This document shows, piece after piece, positions 10,005-19,687 of a DNA stretch of 64,000 bases. Positions within the stretch are counted from its first letter, which is position 1. Each line of letters starts with the position of its first letter. Under the pieces are notes generated by a model that saw only the letters and a list, made by a program, of their open reading frames with translations, did no database searches and was not told the DNA's origin. Both the position numbers and the translations under genes were made by a program. This stretch comes from Balneolaceae bacterium (GTDB taxonomy: Bacteria; Bacteroidota; Rhodothermia; Balneolales; Balneolaceae), in the NCBI GenBank assembly GCA_017640665.1, contig JAEPQE010000002.1, positions 124,001 to 188,000 on the forward strand, in the 5' to 3' direction.

Positions 10005-10384
10005 TGAGCACACCATCAGATCTTAAGTACACCAAAGAACATGAATGGGTTAAAGATAATGGTGACGGAACTGCAACAATAGGCATTACTGAATTTGCAC
10101 AGGGCGAATTAGGAGATATCGTTTTTGTAGAGCTCGAAGAACCTGGTTTTGATTTTTCTCAGGATGACGTTTTCGGTACTGTTGAAGCTGTAAAAACGGT
10201 GTCAGAACTTTTTGCGCCTGTTGATGGTGAAGTAGTTGAACTGAATGAAGAGCTAGAGGATAATCCTGAATTGGTTAACGATGATCCTTATGGTGATGGA
10301 TGGATGATTAAGATTAAATTAAGTGATGCTTCTCAGCTGGACTCCCTCCTCAGCGCAGACGAATACAACGAGCTAACTTCTTAA
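10004..10384 (+). CDS. gcvH: glycine cleavage system H protein
   Basis: The H protein shuttles the aminomethyl group between the P, T and L proteins on a lipoyl arm. The 126-residue protein has the lipoyl domain with acceptor K64 in [13 protein letters not shown], and the N-terminal KYTKEHEWV start typical of GcvH. GGAGG at 9992-9996 precedes its ATG. The partner genes (gcvT, gcvP) are absent nearby. Instead gcvH is attached to the accB-accC pair, which also carries a swinging-arm cofactor protein. In some bacteria GcvH is also a lipoate donor for other complexes. Confidence 0.96.
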   Translation: MSTPSDLKYTKEHEWVKDNGDGTATIGITEFAQGELGDIVFVELEEPGFDFSQDDVFGTVEAVKTVSELFAPVDGEVVELNEELEDNPELVNDDPYGDGWMIKIKLSDASQLDSLLSADEYNELTS

Positions 10385-10402
10385 ATTTTCGGTCAAAACT
10401 TA

Positions 10403-11950
10403 ATGAGTCGACATAGCGAATGGATTTTAATCCTTGATTACGGTTCTCAGTTCACCCAATTAATTGCTCGTCGACTCCGCGAGTTCAACATTTACTGCGA
10501 AATTCATCCATTCAACGTCTCTTTGGATTCGGTTTCTACCCCAAAACCAAAAGGAGTGATTCTTTCTGGTGGTCCCATGAGTGTAAATGATGAAGATGCT
10601 CCACATCTTCAAACAGAAATTTTCGATTGGGATGTGCCTGTTCTTGGCGTTTGTTATGGACTCCAGCTTCTGGCTCATACTGAGATTCCGGGCAGCGTTG
10701 AAAAGGCTGAAAAAAGAGAATATGGACGTGCTCATCTAATTATTGACAATTCTGCCGATTTATTAAAAGGAATTGAAGACGGTTCCGTAGTCTGGATGAG
10801 TCATGGTGATCATATTCATGAACTTCCACACTCTTATGAGATTATTGGGCATACTGCCAATGCTGATGTCGCAGCAGTTCGCCATCTTGATAATCATATT
10901 TACGGAGTCCAGTTTCATCCTGAAGTAGCCCATACGGAGTGCGGAAAACAGATTCTGAAGAATTTTGCTATTGATATTTGTGGGCTTTCAGGTGATTGGA
11001 CAGCAGCTTCGTTTATTGATGAGCAAATTGAAGCAATCAGGGCTAAAGTGGGTTCAGATAAAGTCCTTTGTGCACTTTCAGGAGGTGTGGATTCAACGGT
11101 TGTGGCTACACTCATCTACAAAGCCATAGGTGACCAACTGGAATGCGTATTTGTTGATAATGGGCTTTTAAGAAAAGATGAGTTTGAAGATGTCCTCCAT
11201 CTTTATACCCGAGACCTTCATCTTCCCGTAAAAGGTGTTGATGCTTCAAAACTATTCTTAGATCGGCTTACCGGAGTTTCTGATCCGGAAAAAAAGAGGA
11301 AAATTATTGGGAACGCCTTTATTGATGTTTTTGATGAAGAAATTGGGGATCAGTCTGAGTTTAAATACCTGGCTCAGGGTACCCTTTATCCTGATGTAAT
11401 TGAAAGTGTCTCCTTTAAAGGTCCTTCTGCTACCATTAAGTCTCACCATAATGTGGGTGGGCTTCCCGAAAAGATGAAGCTGGATCTCATCGAACCAGTT
11501 CGGGAGTTGTTTAAAGACGAAGTTCGTGTGGTTGGACGAGAACTGGGTATTCCGGAGCATTTTATTTCCAGACATCCATTTCCAGGGCCTGGTTTAGGAA
11601 TTAGAGTGATTGGTGAGCTGAGTAAAGAAAAACTCGATCTGCTTCGTGACGCAGATAAAATCTTTATTGATGAGTTGAAAGCCAATCACTTATATAATGA
11701 GGTTTGGCAGGCTTTAGTGGTTCTTCTACCAGTTCAAAGCGTTGGAGTTATGGGAGATGAGCGAACCTACGAATTTACGGCTGCAATCCGTGCGGTAACA
11801 AGTCTGGATGGTATGACCGCTGACTGGGCACACCTTCCCTACGATTTCTTAGCTCATGTTTCTAATCGAATTATCAATGAAATTAAAGGTATTAACCGTG
11901 TGGTATACGATATCAGCTCTAAACCACCAGCTACCATCGAGTGGGAATAA
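10403..11950 (+). CDS. guaA: GMP synthase (glutamine-hydrolysing)
   Basis: GuaA converts XMP to GMP with ATP and glutamine. The 515-residue protein has the class I glutamine amidotransferase domain (C84 in GVCYGLQ, H172 and E174 in FHPEV), the ATP pyrophosphatase P-loop SGGVDS (226-231), and the C-terminal dimerisation domain ending in [10 protein letters not shown], as in the family. It follows gcvH by 18 bases and may share its transcript. No clear terminator follows. Confidence 0.98.
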   Translation: MSRHSEWILILDYGSQFTQLIARRLREFNIYCEIHPFNVSLDSVSTPKPKGVILSGGPMSVNDEDAPHLQTEIFDWDVPVLGVCYGLQLLAHTEIPGSVEKAEKREYGRAHLIIDNSADLLKGIEDGSVVWMSHGDHIHELPHSYEIIGHTANADVAAVRHLDNHIYGVQFHPEVAHTECGKQILKNFAIDICGLSGDWTAASFIDEQIEAIRAKVGSDKVLCALSGGVDSTVVATLIYKAIGDQLECVFVDNGLLRKDEFEDVLHLYTRDLHLPVKGVDASKLFLDRLTGVSDPEKKRKIIGNAFIDVFDEEIGDQSEFKYLAQGTLYPDVIESVSFKGPSATIKSHHNVGGLPEKMKLDLIEPVRELFKDEVRVVGRELGIPEHFISRHPFPGPGLGIRVIGELSKEKLDLLRDADKIFIDELKANHLYNEVWQALVVLLPVQSVGVMGDERTYEFTAAIRAVTSLDGMTADWAHLPYDFLAHVSNRIINEIKGINRVVYDISSKPPATIEWE

Positions 11951-12006
11951 ACCAGCGAACTTTTTTTGAGTACCAAAGTTATAGAGAGAAACCCTACATT
12001 TAGTCC

Positions 12007-13743
12007 ATGAAAAAAGCGTTACTACTTATATTTTTCGTTCTTACATCCATGTCCACTGTCTTTGGTCAGACTTTTGAAAGCGGACTCGACCTCTACCAAC
12101 AAGGAGATTACGAACGAGCAGCACGAATCCTACAGCAATCTGATGAGCCTGAGGCTATTCTTTTTACAGGAAAAAGTTATTTCTCACTGAATAATTACCT
12201 GTTGGCGTTATATTACTTGAATACTATTCCTGAAAATTCTGCTACTGAAATTAAACAAGAGGCACAGTTCACTGCTGCTTTGACACATTTTCAATTAGAC
12301 GACTTCGCTAAATCCCTGGACATTCTTAAAACGCTTTCAAAGGCTCAACCCTCTGGCTCAACCACAAGAGCTGCATTGACTTACTACGATCAGATTCTTG
12401 GATATCTTACATTAAAACAGCGCAGAGAAGTTTTCAGAGAATCCGTTTATGATGAGGTTAGACTTGATGTACTTGAATCTTCCATTGGTTTGGTGAGCTA
12501 CAGTTCCGCCATTTCACTCCTGAATCTTTATAAACGTTCAGTTCCCTCTTCATCCCCACTCCGTTTAAACAGAATTGAAACAATGCTTAATGATTCTGTT
12601 TCTTACATGCAGCGATATAATCCTAATCGTGTGGTTCAAGCTCCTAAAGGAATTTCTTACAACATTGGCGTGGTACTTCCTGAATTCGAATACGAGGCTC
12701 CTGAATATGAGATCCCTCAGCATCTTTACTTTGGTATACAACTGGCTGTAGAAGAATTTAATAGTGAGAATGCTGATCAAAAAGCATTTATAACTTATAG
12801 AAATACTAACGATGCTTTAAATAGTGCGGAAGGAATTGTAAATGACCTTGTTTGGAATGAAGATGTAGATTTTATTCTAGGTCCACTTTTCTCAGGTGTT
12901 GCTAAAGAGTTTTCGAATCTTGCTGAAGAATATGAAGTCCCCTTGCTTCTCCCCCTGGCAAATGCTGACAGTCTTGATTTATATAATGACTATGTGTTCC
13001 AACTTAATCCATCATTCGCAACGCAAGGAAAAGTGATGGCTAATTACGCGGTAAATACTTTAGGCTATGACACACTTGGGGTGATTGCAGAGAAAGGTTC
13101 TTTAGGTGACCCTGCCGCCCGTTCATTTGTACATGAAGCTGAAAGAAATGGTGCTTTGGTAGAGTACTATTTTGTAGAAAACCTTGAAGAGTATGGGTAC
13201 GATATCAGAGACTACACTCAATTCTTTACTTCGGATACCCTGGACAGTGTAGACATGGTTGAGGCGGTGTACGCTCCTTTCACTGGTACAGTAGCAGCAA
13301 CTTTAGTCGAATCTATGTTAACTGATCTGGAAGCCATGAGAAGTACTGTTGCAATTCTTGGCTCCGAAGAATGGATGAATGTGAATTTGGAAGACCGAAG
13401 GCTTGACGAAACGGAGTTGTATTACACAGAATCGTTTAATGTGGATACAAGTACAGTGAAAGCTAATACTTTTGCCTCTTCTTTCAGATTGAGGTTTAGC
13501 ACTCAGCCAAACCAGTTTGCCTACATAGGTTATGATGCAGCTAAAATTGTTCTTGAAACCTTAAAACGGGTAAAAAATCCGGCGTATCTCAGAGATGCAC
13601 TCAAAGATTTAAACAATTATGAAGGAATGAGTACACGGGTTAGTTTCAGAGGTGCTCATGTGAACCATGAAATTAAGATAAAGCGAATGCCTCGTGATTC
13701 AGATCTGCTGGAAGAAATAACAGAAGACTCGATTGAGCGGTAG
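12007..13743 (+). CDS. exported TPR plus periplasmic-binding-fold protein (LpoA/ABC-binding-protein-like)
   Basis: The 578-residue protein starts with a signal peptide ending near VFGQ. Residues about 25-200 form helical TPR-like repeats (LYQQGDYERAARIL). Residues about 215-560 resemble the type I periplasmic-binding fold of branched-chain amino acid receptors, with a phrase such as DFILGPLFSGVAKEF. This order recalls LpoA-type activators of penicillin-binding proteins and the ABC substrate-binding-like proteins common in Bacteroidota. No permease gene is adjacent, so a non-transport role is plausible. It converges on mltG with a 5-base gap; the shared cell-wall theme is suggestive only. Confidence 0.6.
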   Translation: MKKALLLIFFVLTSMSTVFGQTFESGLDLYQQGDYERAARILQQSDEPEAILFTGKSYFSLNNYLLALYYLNTIPENSATEIKQEAQFTAALTHFQLDDFAKSLDILKTLSKAQPSGSTTRAALTYYDQILGYLTLKQRREVFRESVYDEVRLDVLESSIGLVSYSSAISLLNLYKRSVPSSSPLRLNRIETMLNDSVSYMQRYNPNRVVQAPKGISYNIGVVLPEFEYEAPEYEIPQHLYFGIQLAVEEFNSENADQKAFITYRNTNDALNSAEGIVNDLVWNEDVDFILGPLFSGVAKEFSNLAEEYEVPLLLPLANADSLDLYNDYVFQLNPSFATQGKVMANYAVNTLGYDTLGVIAEKGSLGDPAARSFVHEAERNGALVEYYFVENLEEYGYDIRDYTQFFTSDTLDSVDMVEAVYAPFTGTVAATLVESMLTDLEAMRSTVAILGSEEWMNVNLEDRRLDETELYYTESFNVDTSTVKANTFASSFRLRFSTQPNQFAYIGYDAAKIVLETLKRVKNPAYLRDALKDLNNYEGMSTRVSFRGAHVNHEIKIKRMPRDSDLLEEITEDSIER

Positions 13744-13748
13744 TTGAA

Positions 13749-14822
13749 TTATTGATTCAAAGCTTCCTCAGCCTCACGTTGTCGCTTAATACGGTATTGT
13801 TGTCGAAGCCATTTCCTCCACTTTTCACTTTCAATCTGATGCTCCTCAAATGTTCGGGTGAAAACGTGTCCTCCCTCAGGATTTGCAACCATATAAATAT
13901 AATCATGCTGCTGAGGGAACACCGATGCCTCAATTGTTGAAAGGCTTGGATTTGTAATTGGCCCCGGAGGCAATCCCTTTTTTAAATAGGTATTATAAGG
14001 GTGATCAAATTGATAATCTTCAAATAAAAGCCTGCGTCGTTCTCCCAATGCAAAATTAATCGTGGGATCTGCCTGAAGTCTCATTCCTCGATTAAATCGG
14101 TTCCAATACAACCCGCTTATGATAGGTTTTTCTTCTTCAATATTTGCTTCCCATTCCACAATGGAAGCCATAGTCAACACATCATCGATGGTTAAGTCTT
14201 GTTGATTCACTTCTTCACTAAAGCGATCGACTACCTGTGCGTTGAACTCTCTGAGTACACGGCGTACAACATCTTTTGGAGAACTTGTCCAGTACATCAG
14301 ATAAGTTTCCGGGAGCATCCTCCCAAATAAATCTTCTGATGAAAGTCTTAACTCATCCAGAAATAGACTATCAGTAAAAATATCAAGCATCTCTTCTTTT
14401 GATACATCTATCTGATTGCTAATCGACTCGGCAAAACGAGACTGATTAATCCCCGGTAATATTACGACTGGTACCGGGTCTTGGATCCCCCGTGCAAGTT
14501 TAGCTAAGAATACTTCATACGAATATTCTCCCGCTAAATTGTAGCTTCCTTTTTTAAAGGTTCTCCAACCCAACATTCTGGAAGACCATTCTAATTCTTT
14601 CTTACTAAAGTCCACTCCAAGAGAATCTAAGTAAAAAGAAAGGTCATTCAGATTGGCTCTTTCAGGGATGATTAATCTTGATTCCTTATCGACTGTAATT
14701 GCACTTCCTGATGATAACCTGAACTGCCTCGACCCAAAGGTAGCCAGAAATAGAAAAAGGAACGTAAGTACTCCGGTAAGGAGCTCACTTTTATTGATTG
14801 ATAGAGAACTGCTCAAATTCAT
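13749..14822 (-). CDS. mltG: endolytic murein transglycosylase
   Basis: MltG (YceG family) cleaves nascent peptidoglycan strands and sets glycan length. The 357-residue protein has one N-terminal membrane segment (LLTGVLTFLFLFLATF), a LysM-like region, and the catalytic YceG domain. The conserved motif ASIVEWEAN contains the family's catalytic glutamate, and RLQADPTINFALGERR and HDYIYMVANPEGGHVFT follow as in other MltG proteins. It is anchored in the inner membrane and acts in the periplasm. It is transcribed towards the preceding gene. Its promoter must lie in the 183-base gap 14823-15005. Confidence 0.93.
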   Translation of the reverse strand: MNLSSSLSINKSELLTGVLTFLFLFLATFGSRQFRLSSGSAITVDKESRLIIPERANLNDLSFYLDSLGVDFSKKELEWSSRMLGWRTFKKGSYNLAGEYSYEVFLAKLARGIQDPVPVVILPGINQSRFAESISNQIDVSKEEMLDIFTDSLFLDELRLSSEDLFGRMLPETYLMYWTSSPKDVVRRVLREFNAQVVDRFSEEVNQQDLTIDDVLTMASIVEWEANIEEEKPIISGLYWNRFNRGMRLQADPTINFALGERRRLLFEDYQFDHPYNTYLKKGLPPGPITNPSLSTIEASVFPQQHDYIYMVANPEGGHVFTRTFEEHQIESEKWRKWLRQQYRIKRQREAEEALNQ

Positions 14823-14951
14823 AAGTATAAGATACCATTCTTCTAAAAAAAGAAAACAATATCCGAAACATTAGCTTTTCTATGGCGTAATCAGCCACCG
14901 AAGAGCAAACGAGCTTTTGGATGCTGCAAAGCACCAAATGCCCTAAAGAAA

Positions 14952-14979
14952 AAACCCGAACTTTGACCGGTTCGGGTTT
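14952..14979 (-). terminator. Rho-independent terminator of the surface-antigen gene
   Basis: A perfect 10-base stem, AAACCCGAAC (14952-14961) with GTTCGGGTTT (14970-14979), encloses an 8-base loop. On the minus strand it is followed by a run rich in T, and it lies 27 bases beyond the stop of the gene at 15006-16385. The plus strand also has a T-rich tail, so it could act both ways. Confidence 0.8.
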
Positions 14980-15005
14980 CTTTTTATTAGAAAAAAAATG
15001 CTCAT

Positions 15006-16385
15006 TTAAAAGGTAGGGTTCAACCTAATCCAAAAAGCGGAGAAGCCCCCACTATTTGAGATGGGCTTGGCAAATTCAATTCTAAAGGAATCACTCCCAA
15101 AACCTACTCCGGCATTATGATTTAGCTTATTAACACTAAAGCTCTGTAGCGCAAGAACTGGATCTGTGTTATTCAAAAGTTCATTATTAAACTCAGACCA
15201 GCCTGAGTCCATAAATACACTAAAATAGAACCCATCAAAATTTATAAACCCTAAATCAAAGTCAGAGTTTCTTCCAAAAATTAATTCAGCGTTACTTAAA
15301 ACCATTGCATTGCCTTGTAAGCTCTTGTAATTGGTCGCCCTCATAGTTCCAATTCCACCCAAAGCAAATTGTTTGAAGTCGGGAGCATTTCCAGTGATAG
15401 CTCCTCCCATTACTCTCCATTTTAGTGATGTAGTGCGATCAATCCTCATAACAGACTTAGATTGAATGATGTACTTATTAAATAAAAACTGATTCGAACT
15501 TTCCGGAAGGTTTCCTATTTCTCCACGTAAAGTCAGGCTCGTGGCAAAGTTCCGGGTCTGGTTATACATTTTGGGGTTTAGGTTTACACTAAAACCTATG
15601 CTTTGGTGGTTGATCTCATCGAAATCGGAATCTATAGACGGGTTAACCCGATATATATTTCCTTCACCGTAAATGTTATACTCAGTAACTGCGTCCAGCG
15701 AACTAAATAAGTCGCTATTATAACTGGCTCCCAAGTAGGTGTTTCTAAGAAGCCGGAGCGATCCGTAAAGACTAAACCCCTCTGCTTTGAAATAATCGTG
15801 AAAATCATAACCTGCAACAACGCTTGAGATACTGTTTTCTGAAAGTCCGCTTCTCCACACATCTTCCGTATTCGTTATACTGTGAATATCTCCCCCTACC
15901 CTCAATTTTCTGCCGATCGGCTTTTCAATTCCTAACTGGTATTGCCATTCATCCTGACCAAAAGAGTATCCACCAAGTGCCTGAACTTCAAATCCATATA
16001 TGTGAGTAAAATCATGTATCAAATCTTCGAACTCAGTGTCAATGCCAAGAAACAATCCATTTACCCGGTTAAAATGAATTGCCTGAACTGAGGGTGAGAA
16101 ACTATAGATGGCAGGATTTGGACCTATATGAGAAAAGAAATCGAATTCGTTATCAATTCCATCATTCTTGTAATTGCTTCTGTACTTGTAATAACCTCTT
16201 TCCTTATGATAAGACTTACTTTCGATTTTTTCTTCTACCCTGCAATTGCAATGCCAGTCCCAATCACTCCACCTGCTGGAATAAATCAACTTCATATCTT
16301 CTTTTTCCTGACTAGTTTCTTGTGCAGGGAGCACACAAATAATTGAAAGTGACAGAAATAAAGGAAGGGTGTATTTTACTTTCAT
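15006..16385 (-). CDS. outer-membrane beta-barrel protein, surface-antigen (Omp85 C-terminal) type
   Basis: From ATG 16385 the product is 459 residues with a signal peptide (MKVKYTLPLFLSLSII ... LPAQ). The reading frame extends 18 codons upstream, but only the internal ATG gives a proper signal sequence. The C-terminal half contains ALGGIGTMRATNYKSLQGN followed by alternating strands and ends in phenylalanine, as in the bacterial surface antigen barrel of Omp85-like proteins. There are no obvious POTRA domains, and a short W/C-rich segment (WSDWDWHCNC) follows the signal peptide. Related patatin-less barrels in this group have no defined function. It is probably an outer-membrane channel or assembly-type barrel. 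Confidence 0.65.
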   Translation of the reverse strand: MKVKYTLPLFLSLSIICVLPAQETSQEKEDMKLIYSSRWSDWDWHCNCRVEEKIESKSYHKERGYYKYRSNYKNDGIDNEFDFFSHIGPNPAIYSFSPSVQAIHFNRVNGLFLGIDTEFEDLIHDFTHIYGFEVQALGGYSFGQDEWQYQLGIEKPIGRKLRVGGDIHSITNTEDVWRSGLSENSISSVVAGYDFHDYFKAEGFSLYGSLRLLRNTYLGASYNSDLFSSLDAVTEYNIYGEGNIYRVNPSIDSDFDEINHQSIGFSVNLNPKMYNQTRNFATSLTLRGEIGNLPESSNQFLFNKYIIQSKSVMRIDRTTSLKWRVMGGAITGNAPDFKQFALGGIGTMRATNYKSLQGNAMVLSNAELIFGRNSDFDLGFINFDGFYFSVFMDSGWSEFNNELLNNTDPVLALQSFSVNKLNHNAGVGFGSDSFRIEFAKPISNSGGFSAFWIRLNPTF

Positions 16386-16445
16386 AACAATAGTATTTAA
16401 GTGCATAGTTAATAGACTCAAAGCCGAAAGGTTTATCAACTCTTA

Positions 16446-16486
16446 CACTCAAAAAAAATACTAAGGTTACAATCTTTTTTTGAGTG
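16446..16486 (-). terminator. AT-rich hairpin after the SpoIIE phosphatase gene
   Basis: CACTCAAAAAAA (16446-16457) pairs perfectly with TTTTTTTGAGTG (16475-16486), giving a 12-base stem with a 17-base loop, three bases past the stop of the gene ending at 16489. The A/T half of the stem supplies the T-run on either strand. It is a plausible terminator of the minus-strand gene. Confidence 0.55.
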
Positions 16487-16488
16487 CT

Positions 16489-18534
16489 TTATTTAGCCTT
16501 CATTACTACAATAGTAACATCATCTTCCTGGCGAGCCTTACCAAGCCATTCATCCCGAAATAATTTAAGTTCATCCAGAATTTCGCTGGCCGATTTACCG
16601 GAAATGACCTTTAATTTTTCGCCTACTTTTTCCACTCCTAACTGCTCTCTATTCTCGTTAAATAGCTCCATAAGTCCATCACTAAACAAAAGGAAAATAT
16701 CCCCGGATTGTAACTCATGCTTGGTTTCCTGATATGGAAAATGAGGACTGCTTCCGAGGGGCATGGCTTTTTGAAGTACTTCTTCAACGGTGTTAGATGA
16801 GGCACGGTAAATCAATGATGGTGGCATACCGGCAGAACTAAACTTAATATGATTTTCTTTACACTTCAAAAGCATTAATCCCATGTACATCATTTTGATA
16901 TTCATGTTTTTAATACCGGAAGACATTTTTTTAATTACATCCACATTGTCGTGATCGTTAACCAATGAATGGAAGTAACTCTTAGCGGTGGCAACGACAA
17001 TGCCTGCTTTCATTCCATGTCCGGTAGCGTCGCCGAGAGCAACAGTAAGTTCTCCGGTTTTAGAAAGGCTAAAATCATAATAGTCCCCACCTACTTCCTG
17101 AGAAGGCTCCATAAAAGCTGCGATATCCCAATAATCTGTATCAGGAATTTTAGCTGGAAGCATCGAAATCTGAAGTGCCCGGGCTTCTTCCAACTCGGCT
17201 GTTTTTCGCTGATTCTCTCTTTCCAGAATTTTCTGTTCGATTTCTTTCACCTTACTTCTCCTCTCCTGTTCAATTGATCGTTCAGAAAGGTGCTTTACTT
17301 CCAGATATTTATATTCAAGCTTGGTTTGAGCTTTCGCAAAATCTTTGAGTAGGTAAGCAGAAACAGAAAACACGAAAAATGAGGTAGCCCAAAGGTTATC
17401 AAACAAAGCAAACTTTTCTGAATAAAAGTCAGCGAAAGTTTCAGTAGAATAAATTATCCAAACGATATAAATAGCAAAGCCCCATATTAAAATTCCAACA
17501 TGCTCTTTTAATTTGAATTGAAGAAGAACATAAATGCGGGCAACCTCTATCAATGTAAGAAGGCTAAATAGCGCAAATAGTTGGTTGAGCATAAGCCACC
17601 CACCAAACCACAAGATTAAAATTACTATTCCAATTATCAAAAAGAGGCTTAGCTGAATTGGGGTCGAGTTCTTTAAAAATGAGTAACTGAATTTCAATAG
17701 CCCAATTAAAGCTGCAAGCCATGATACGTATCCCCATTTCTGTACTGCTATTACCAAATCGGGAGAATCGCTAAACACATGAATATTTGAGAACAAAACA
17801 AAAAGTGTAATCCCACCTGCAAAAAGAACAAAGTACAGATTCTTCTCTCCGGCCGGATAGAAAACCAAAAACATAAAGTGAACAAGTGTTAAAGCACCAA
17901 GTAATCCTAAAAGAAGTATAACAGCAAAATCAGTGAGTGAAGCATCTGAATCTGATTCCAATCCATCCTGAGAAGAAACAGCTAGTACAAATCCCGGGGA
18001 TAATCCATATTTAAAAAAGTCGAGTACTTTATGATTACTGAATCTCAAGCTAATTACATGAGTGGTGGTATCCTGAAACTGAACAATGTTTGGATTAGCA
18101 CCCTTTGAAGAAATATGATCTCCTTCAAGAATAGAAAATGTTCCTGTTCTAAATTGTAGTTCATCATTCAAAAAAAACTGAGATGCACCGTTATGTACTT
18201 TGAATTGAAATAAAAGAGGTTGATTCACTAGCGAGGAATCCACTTTTATATTGAGCTTGAACCACCCAAAACCTTCCCAATTAAGGGTACTTAGAGAGGT
18301 AGAGTCTAACAATGGGTTTACTTGCTGCCAATCCTCAAAATTATAATCGCCTTCAATCCACCTGAAATTATCTCCGGAGTTGGCCCTCCAGCCTTCATCC
18401 AGGATAACCTCATTGGCATTGATAAGCTTAGAGGGTGTTAACTCAACCGTTGTCTGAGCAAAAATATGCCCCCCAAACAAAGCATGAAGAAGCATACCCA
18501 AAAATAAAACGAAGTATTTAGCCCTGAAAATCAC
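16489..18534 (-). CDS. 7TM-DISM sensor with SpoIIE-type PP2C phosphatase domain
   Basis: The 681-residue protein has a signal peptide (LLHALFGGHIFAQ) and an extracytoplasmic region of about 170 residues that resembles a DISM sensory domain. About seven membrane helices follow (residues 200-400), then a coiled coil (about 400-455) and a C-terminal phosphatase. The phosphatase shows EVGGDYYDF and LGDATGHGMKAG, with metal-binding aspartates typical of SpoIIE/RsbU. Such proteins dephosphorylate anti-sigma-factor antagonists in partner-switching pathways. No STAS or HATPase partner gene is adjacent, so its target is not visible here. Confidence 0.85.
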   Translation of the reverse strand: MIFRAKYFVLFLGMLLHALFGGHIFAQTTVELTPSKLINANEVILDEGWRANSGDNFRWIEGDYNFEDWQQVNPLLDSTSLSTLNWEGFGWFKLNIKVDSSLVNQPLLFQFKVHNGASQFFLNDELQFRTGTFSILEGDHISSKGANPNIVQFQDTTTHVISLRFSNHKVLDFFKYGLSPGFVLAVSSQDGLESDSDASLTDFAVILLLGLLGALTLVHFMFLVFYPAGEKNLYFVLFAGGITLFVLFSNIHVFSDSPDLVIAVQKWGYVSWLAALIGLLKFSYSFLKNSTPIQLSLFLIIGIVILILWFGGWLMLNQLFALFSLLTLIEVARIYVLLQFKLKEHVGILIWGFAIYIVWIIYSTETFADFYSEKFALFDNLWATSFFVFSVSAYLLKDFAKAQTKLEYKYLEVKHLSERSIEQERRSKVKEIEQKILERENQRKTAELEEARALQISMLPAKIPDTDYWDIAAFMEPSQEVGGDYYDFSLSKTGELTVALGDATGHGMKAGIVVATAKSYFHSLVNDHDNVDVIKKMSSGIKNMNIKMMYMGLMLLKCKENHIKFSSAGMPPSLIYRASSNTVEEVLQKAMPLGSSPHFPYQETKHELQSGDIFLLFSDGLMELFNENREQLGVEKVGEKLKVISGKSASEILDELKLFRDEWLGKARQEDDVTIVVMKAK

Positions 18535-18624
18535 TTAAAGAATTCTGCTTTTTTTAAAATGAGACGATAAAATTCAGATAATGGTTTGACTGAAAAATGG
18601 TATAAAAGTTACAATTTCAATCCA

Positions 18625-19161
18625 TTAAGAAAATACACCAATTAAAAATTGAATATGCTCATTTAATTCTTTTTTAATCAACTTTGTACCTTTCATAATA
18701 TCTTCTCTGGGAACATTTGCAGCAAAATTTACTGCTTTAAGTTTCTTTGTAACCGATTTCACTTTCATCCCATCAAAACCAGTTGGTCTCATCAGTGAGA
18801 CTGCATTCATGAAGCCCGAAAGTTCATCACATGCAAAAAGATAGCACTCAATTTCTGTTTCGGGTTCTTTACCGGTTCTTTCAGGAGCATGAGCTTTAAT
18901 TGCATTTAAGACTGACTCAGAATATCCTTGCTTGGGTAAAATCTCATTTACTGCTTTACCGGGATGTTCATCAGGATATTTTTCCCAATCTAAATCGTGA
19001 AGTAGTCCCGCAGTCCACCACTCATTAATTTCTTCTTCATCTTTACCCAAGTGTTTAGCATATGCCTCCATTGCCTGTGCAACCATTCTGCAATGTTGAT
19101 TTAAGCTTTCTCCTTCTACATAAGTGTTTAAAAGCTTGGAACTTCTTTCCCTTGTTATCAT
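18625..19161 (-). CDS. HD-domain phosphohydrolase-like protein
   Basis: The 178-residue soluble protein carries the HD motif in GLLHDLDWEKYPDEHPG, with an upstream histidine in HCRMVAQAMEAYA as expected for the metal site. Small stand-alone HD proteins of this type are often annotated as hydrolases acting on nucleotides or phosphorylated substrates; the substrate is unknown. It ends with several lysines and lies upstream of the SpoIIE phosphatase in the same direction, with a 90-base gap, so linkage is uncertain. Confidence 0.8.
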   Translation of the reverse strand: MITRERSSKLLNTYVEGESLNQHCRMVAQAMEAYAKHLGKDEEEINEWWTAGLLHDLDWEKYPDEHPGKAVNEILPKQGYSESVLNAIKAHAPERTGKEPETEIECYLFACDELSGFMNAVSLMRPTGFDGMKVKSVTKKLKAVNFAANVPREDIMKGTKLIKKELNEHIQFLIGVFS

Positions 19162-19293
19162 AATGCTTGTATTCCAGTCTCCTTATTTATTAATTATTAA
19201 GCGTCTTTGTATATATATTATTAATCGAACTGAGAATGGTATTATTCGCTCTCAATTTCAATCCAATAGAACATAACGTTCGTATTTTAAACT

Positions 19294-19683
19294 ATGAAAA
19301 AAATATTACTTCCCGCGCTTATTGTGTTCAGCTTATTTTCAGCAAACTGTCTAACGAATGTTGAAGATAATACCGGAGAGATTCCAAGTGAACCGATTAG
19401 CTACGCGTCTGATATCCAACCCATTTTCAATGCACGTTGTACTGTCTGCCATGGAAATAACGGAGGTGTTAATTTAAGCTCATATCAAGCTTTAATGAAT
19501 AGTACTGGTAACTTTTATGGGACTAATCTAGTTGTTCCGGGAGATGCTGCTGCAAGCGGACTGGTTGATGTATTAGAACCTAACCCACAAAATAATAATC
19601 CTATGCCTCAGGGCTCTTCATTATCAGGAAATGATATCGAGAAAATCCGCGCCTGGATAAATGAAGGCGCTTTAAATAACTAA
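19294..19683 (+). CDS. c-type cytochrome lipoprotein
   Basis: The 129-residue protein has a lipoprotein signal ending at C19 (SANC) and one haem c site, CTVCHG (C49, C52, H53), after DIQPIFNARC. The C-terminal part (NPMPQGSSLSGNDIEKIRAWINEGA) provides a methionine that probably acts as the distal haem ligand. It resembles the small planctomycete-type cytochrome domains widespread in Bacteroidota. It starts a three-gene cluster with a YceI-like and a DUF5777-like gene, both exported, spaced by 4 and -1 bases. It probably carries electrons in the periplasm. Confidence 0.85.
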   Translation: MKKILLPALIVFSLFSANCLTNVEDNTGEIPSEPISYASDIQPIFNARCTVCHGNNGGVNLSSYQALMNSTGNFYGTNLVVPGDAAASGLVDVLEPNPQNNNPMPQGSSLSGNDIEKIRAWINEGALNN

Positions 19684-19687
19684 GACT

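Noticed and set aside
14823-14951. Possible tRNA or small RNA in the gap upstream of mltG
   Set aside because: No cloverleaf or TTCRA box; only a short partial hairpin (TTTGGATGCTGCAAAGCACCAAA) is seen.
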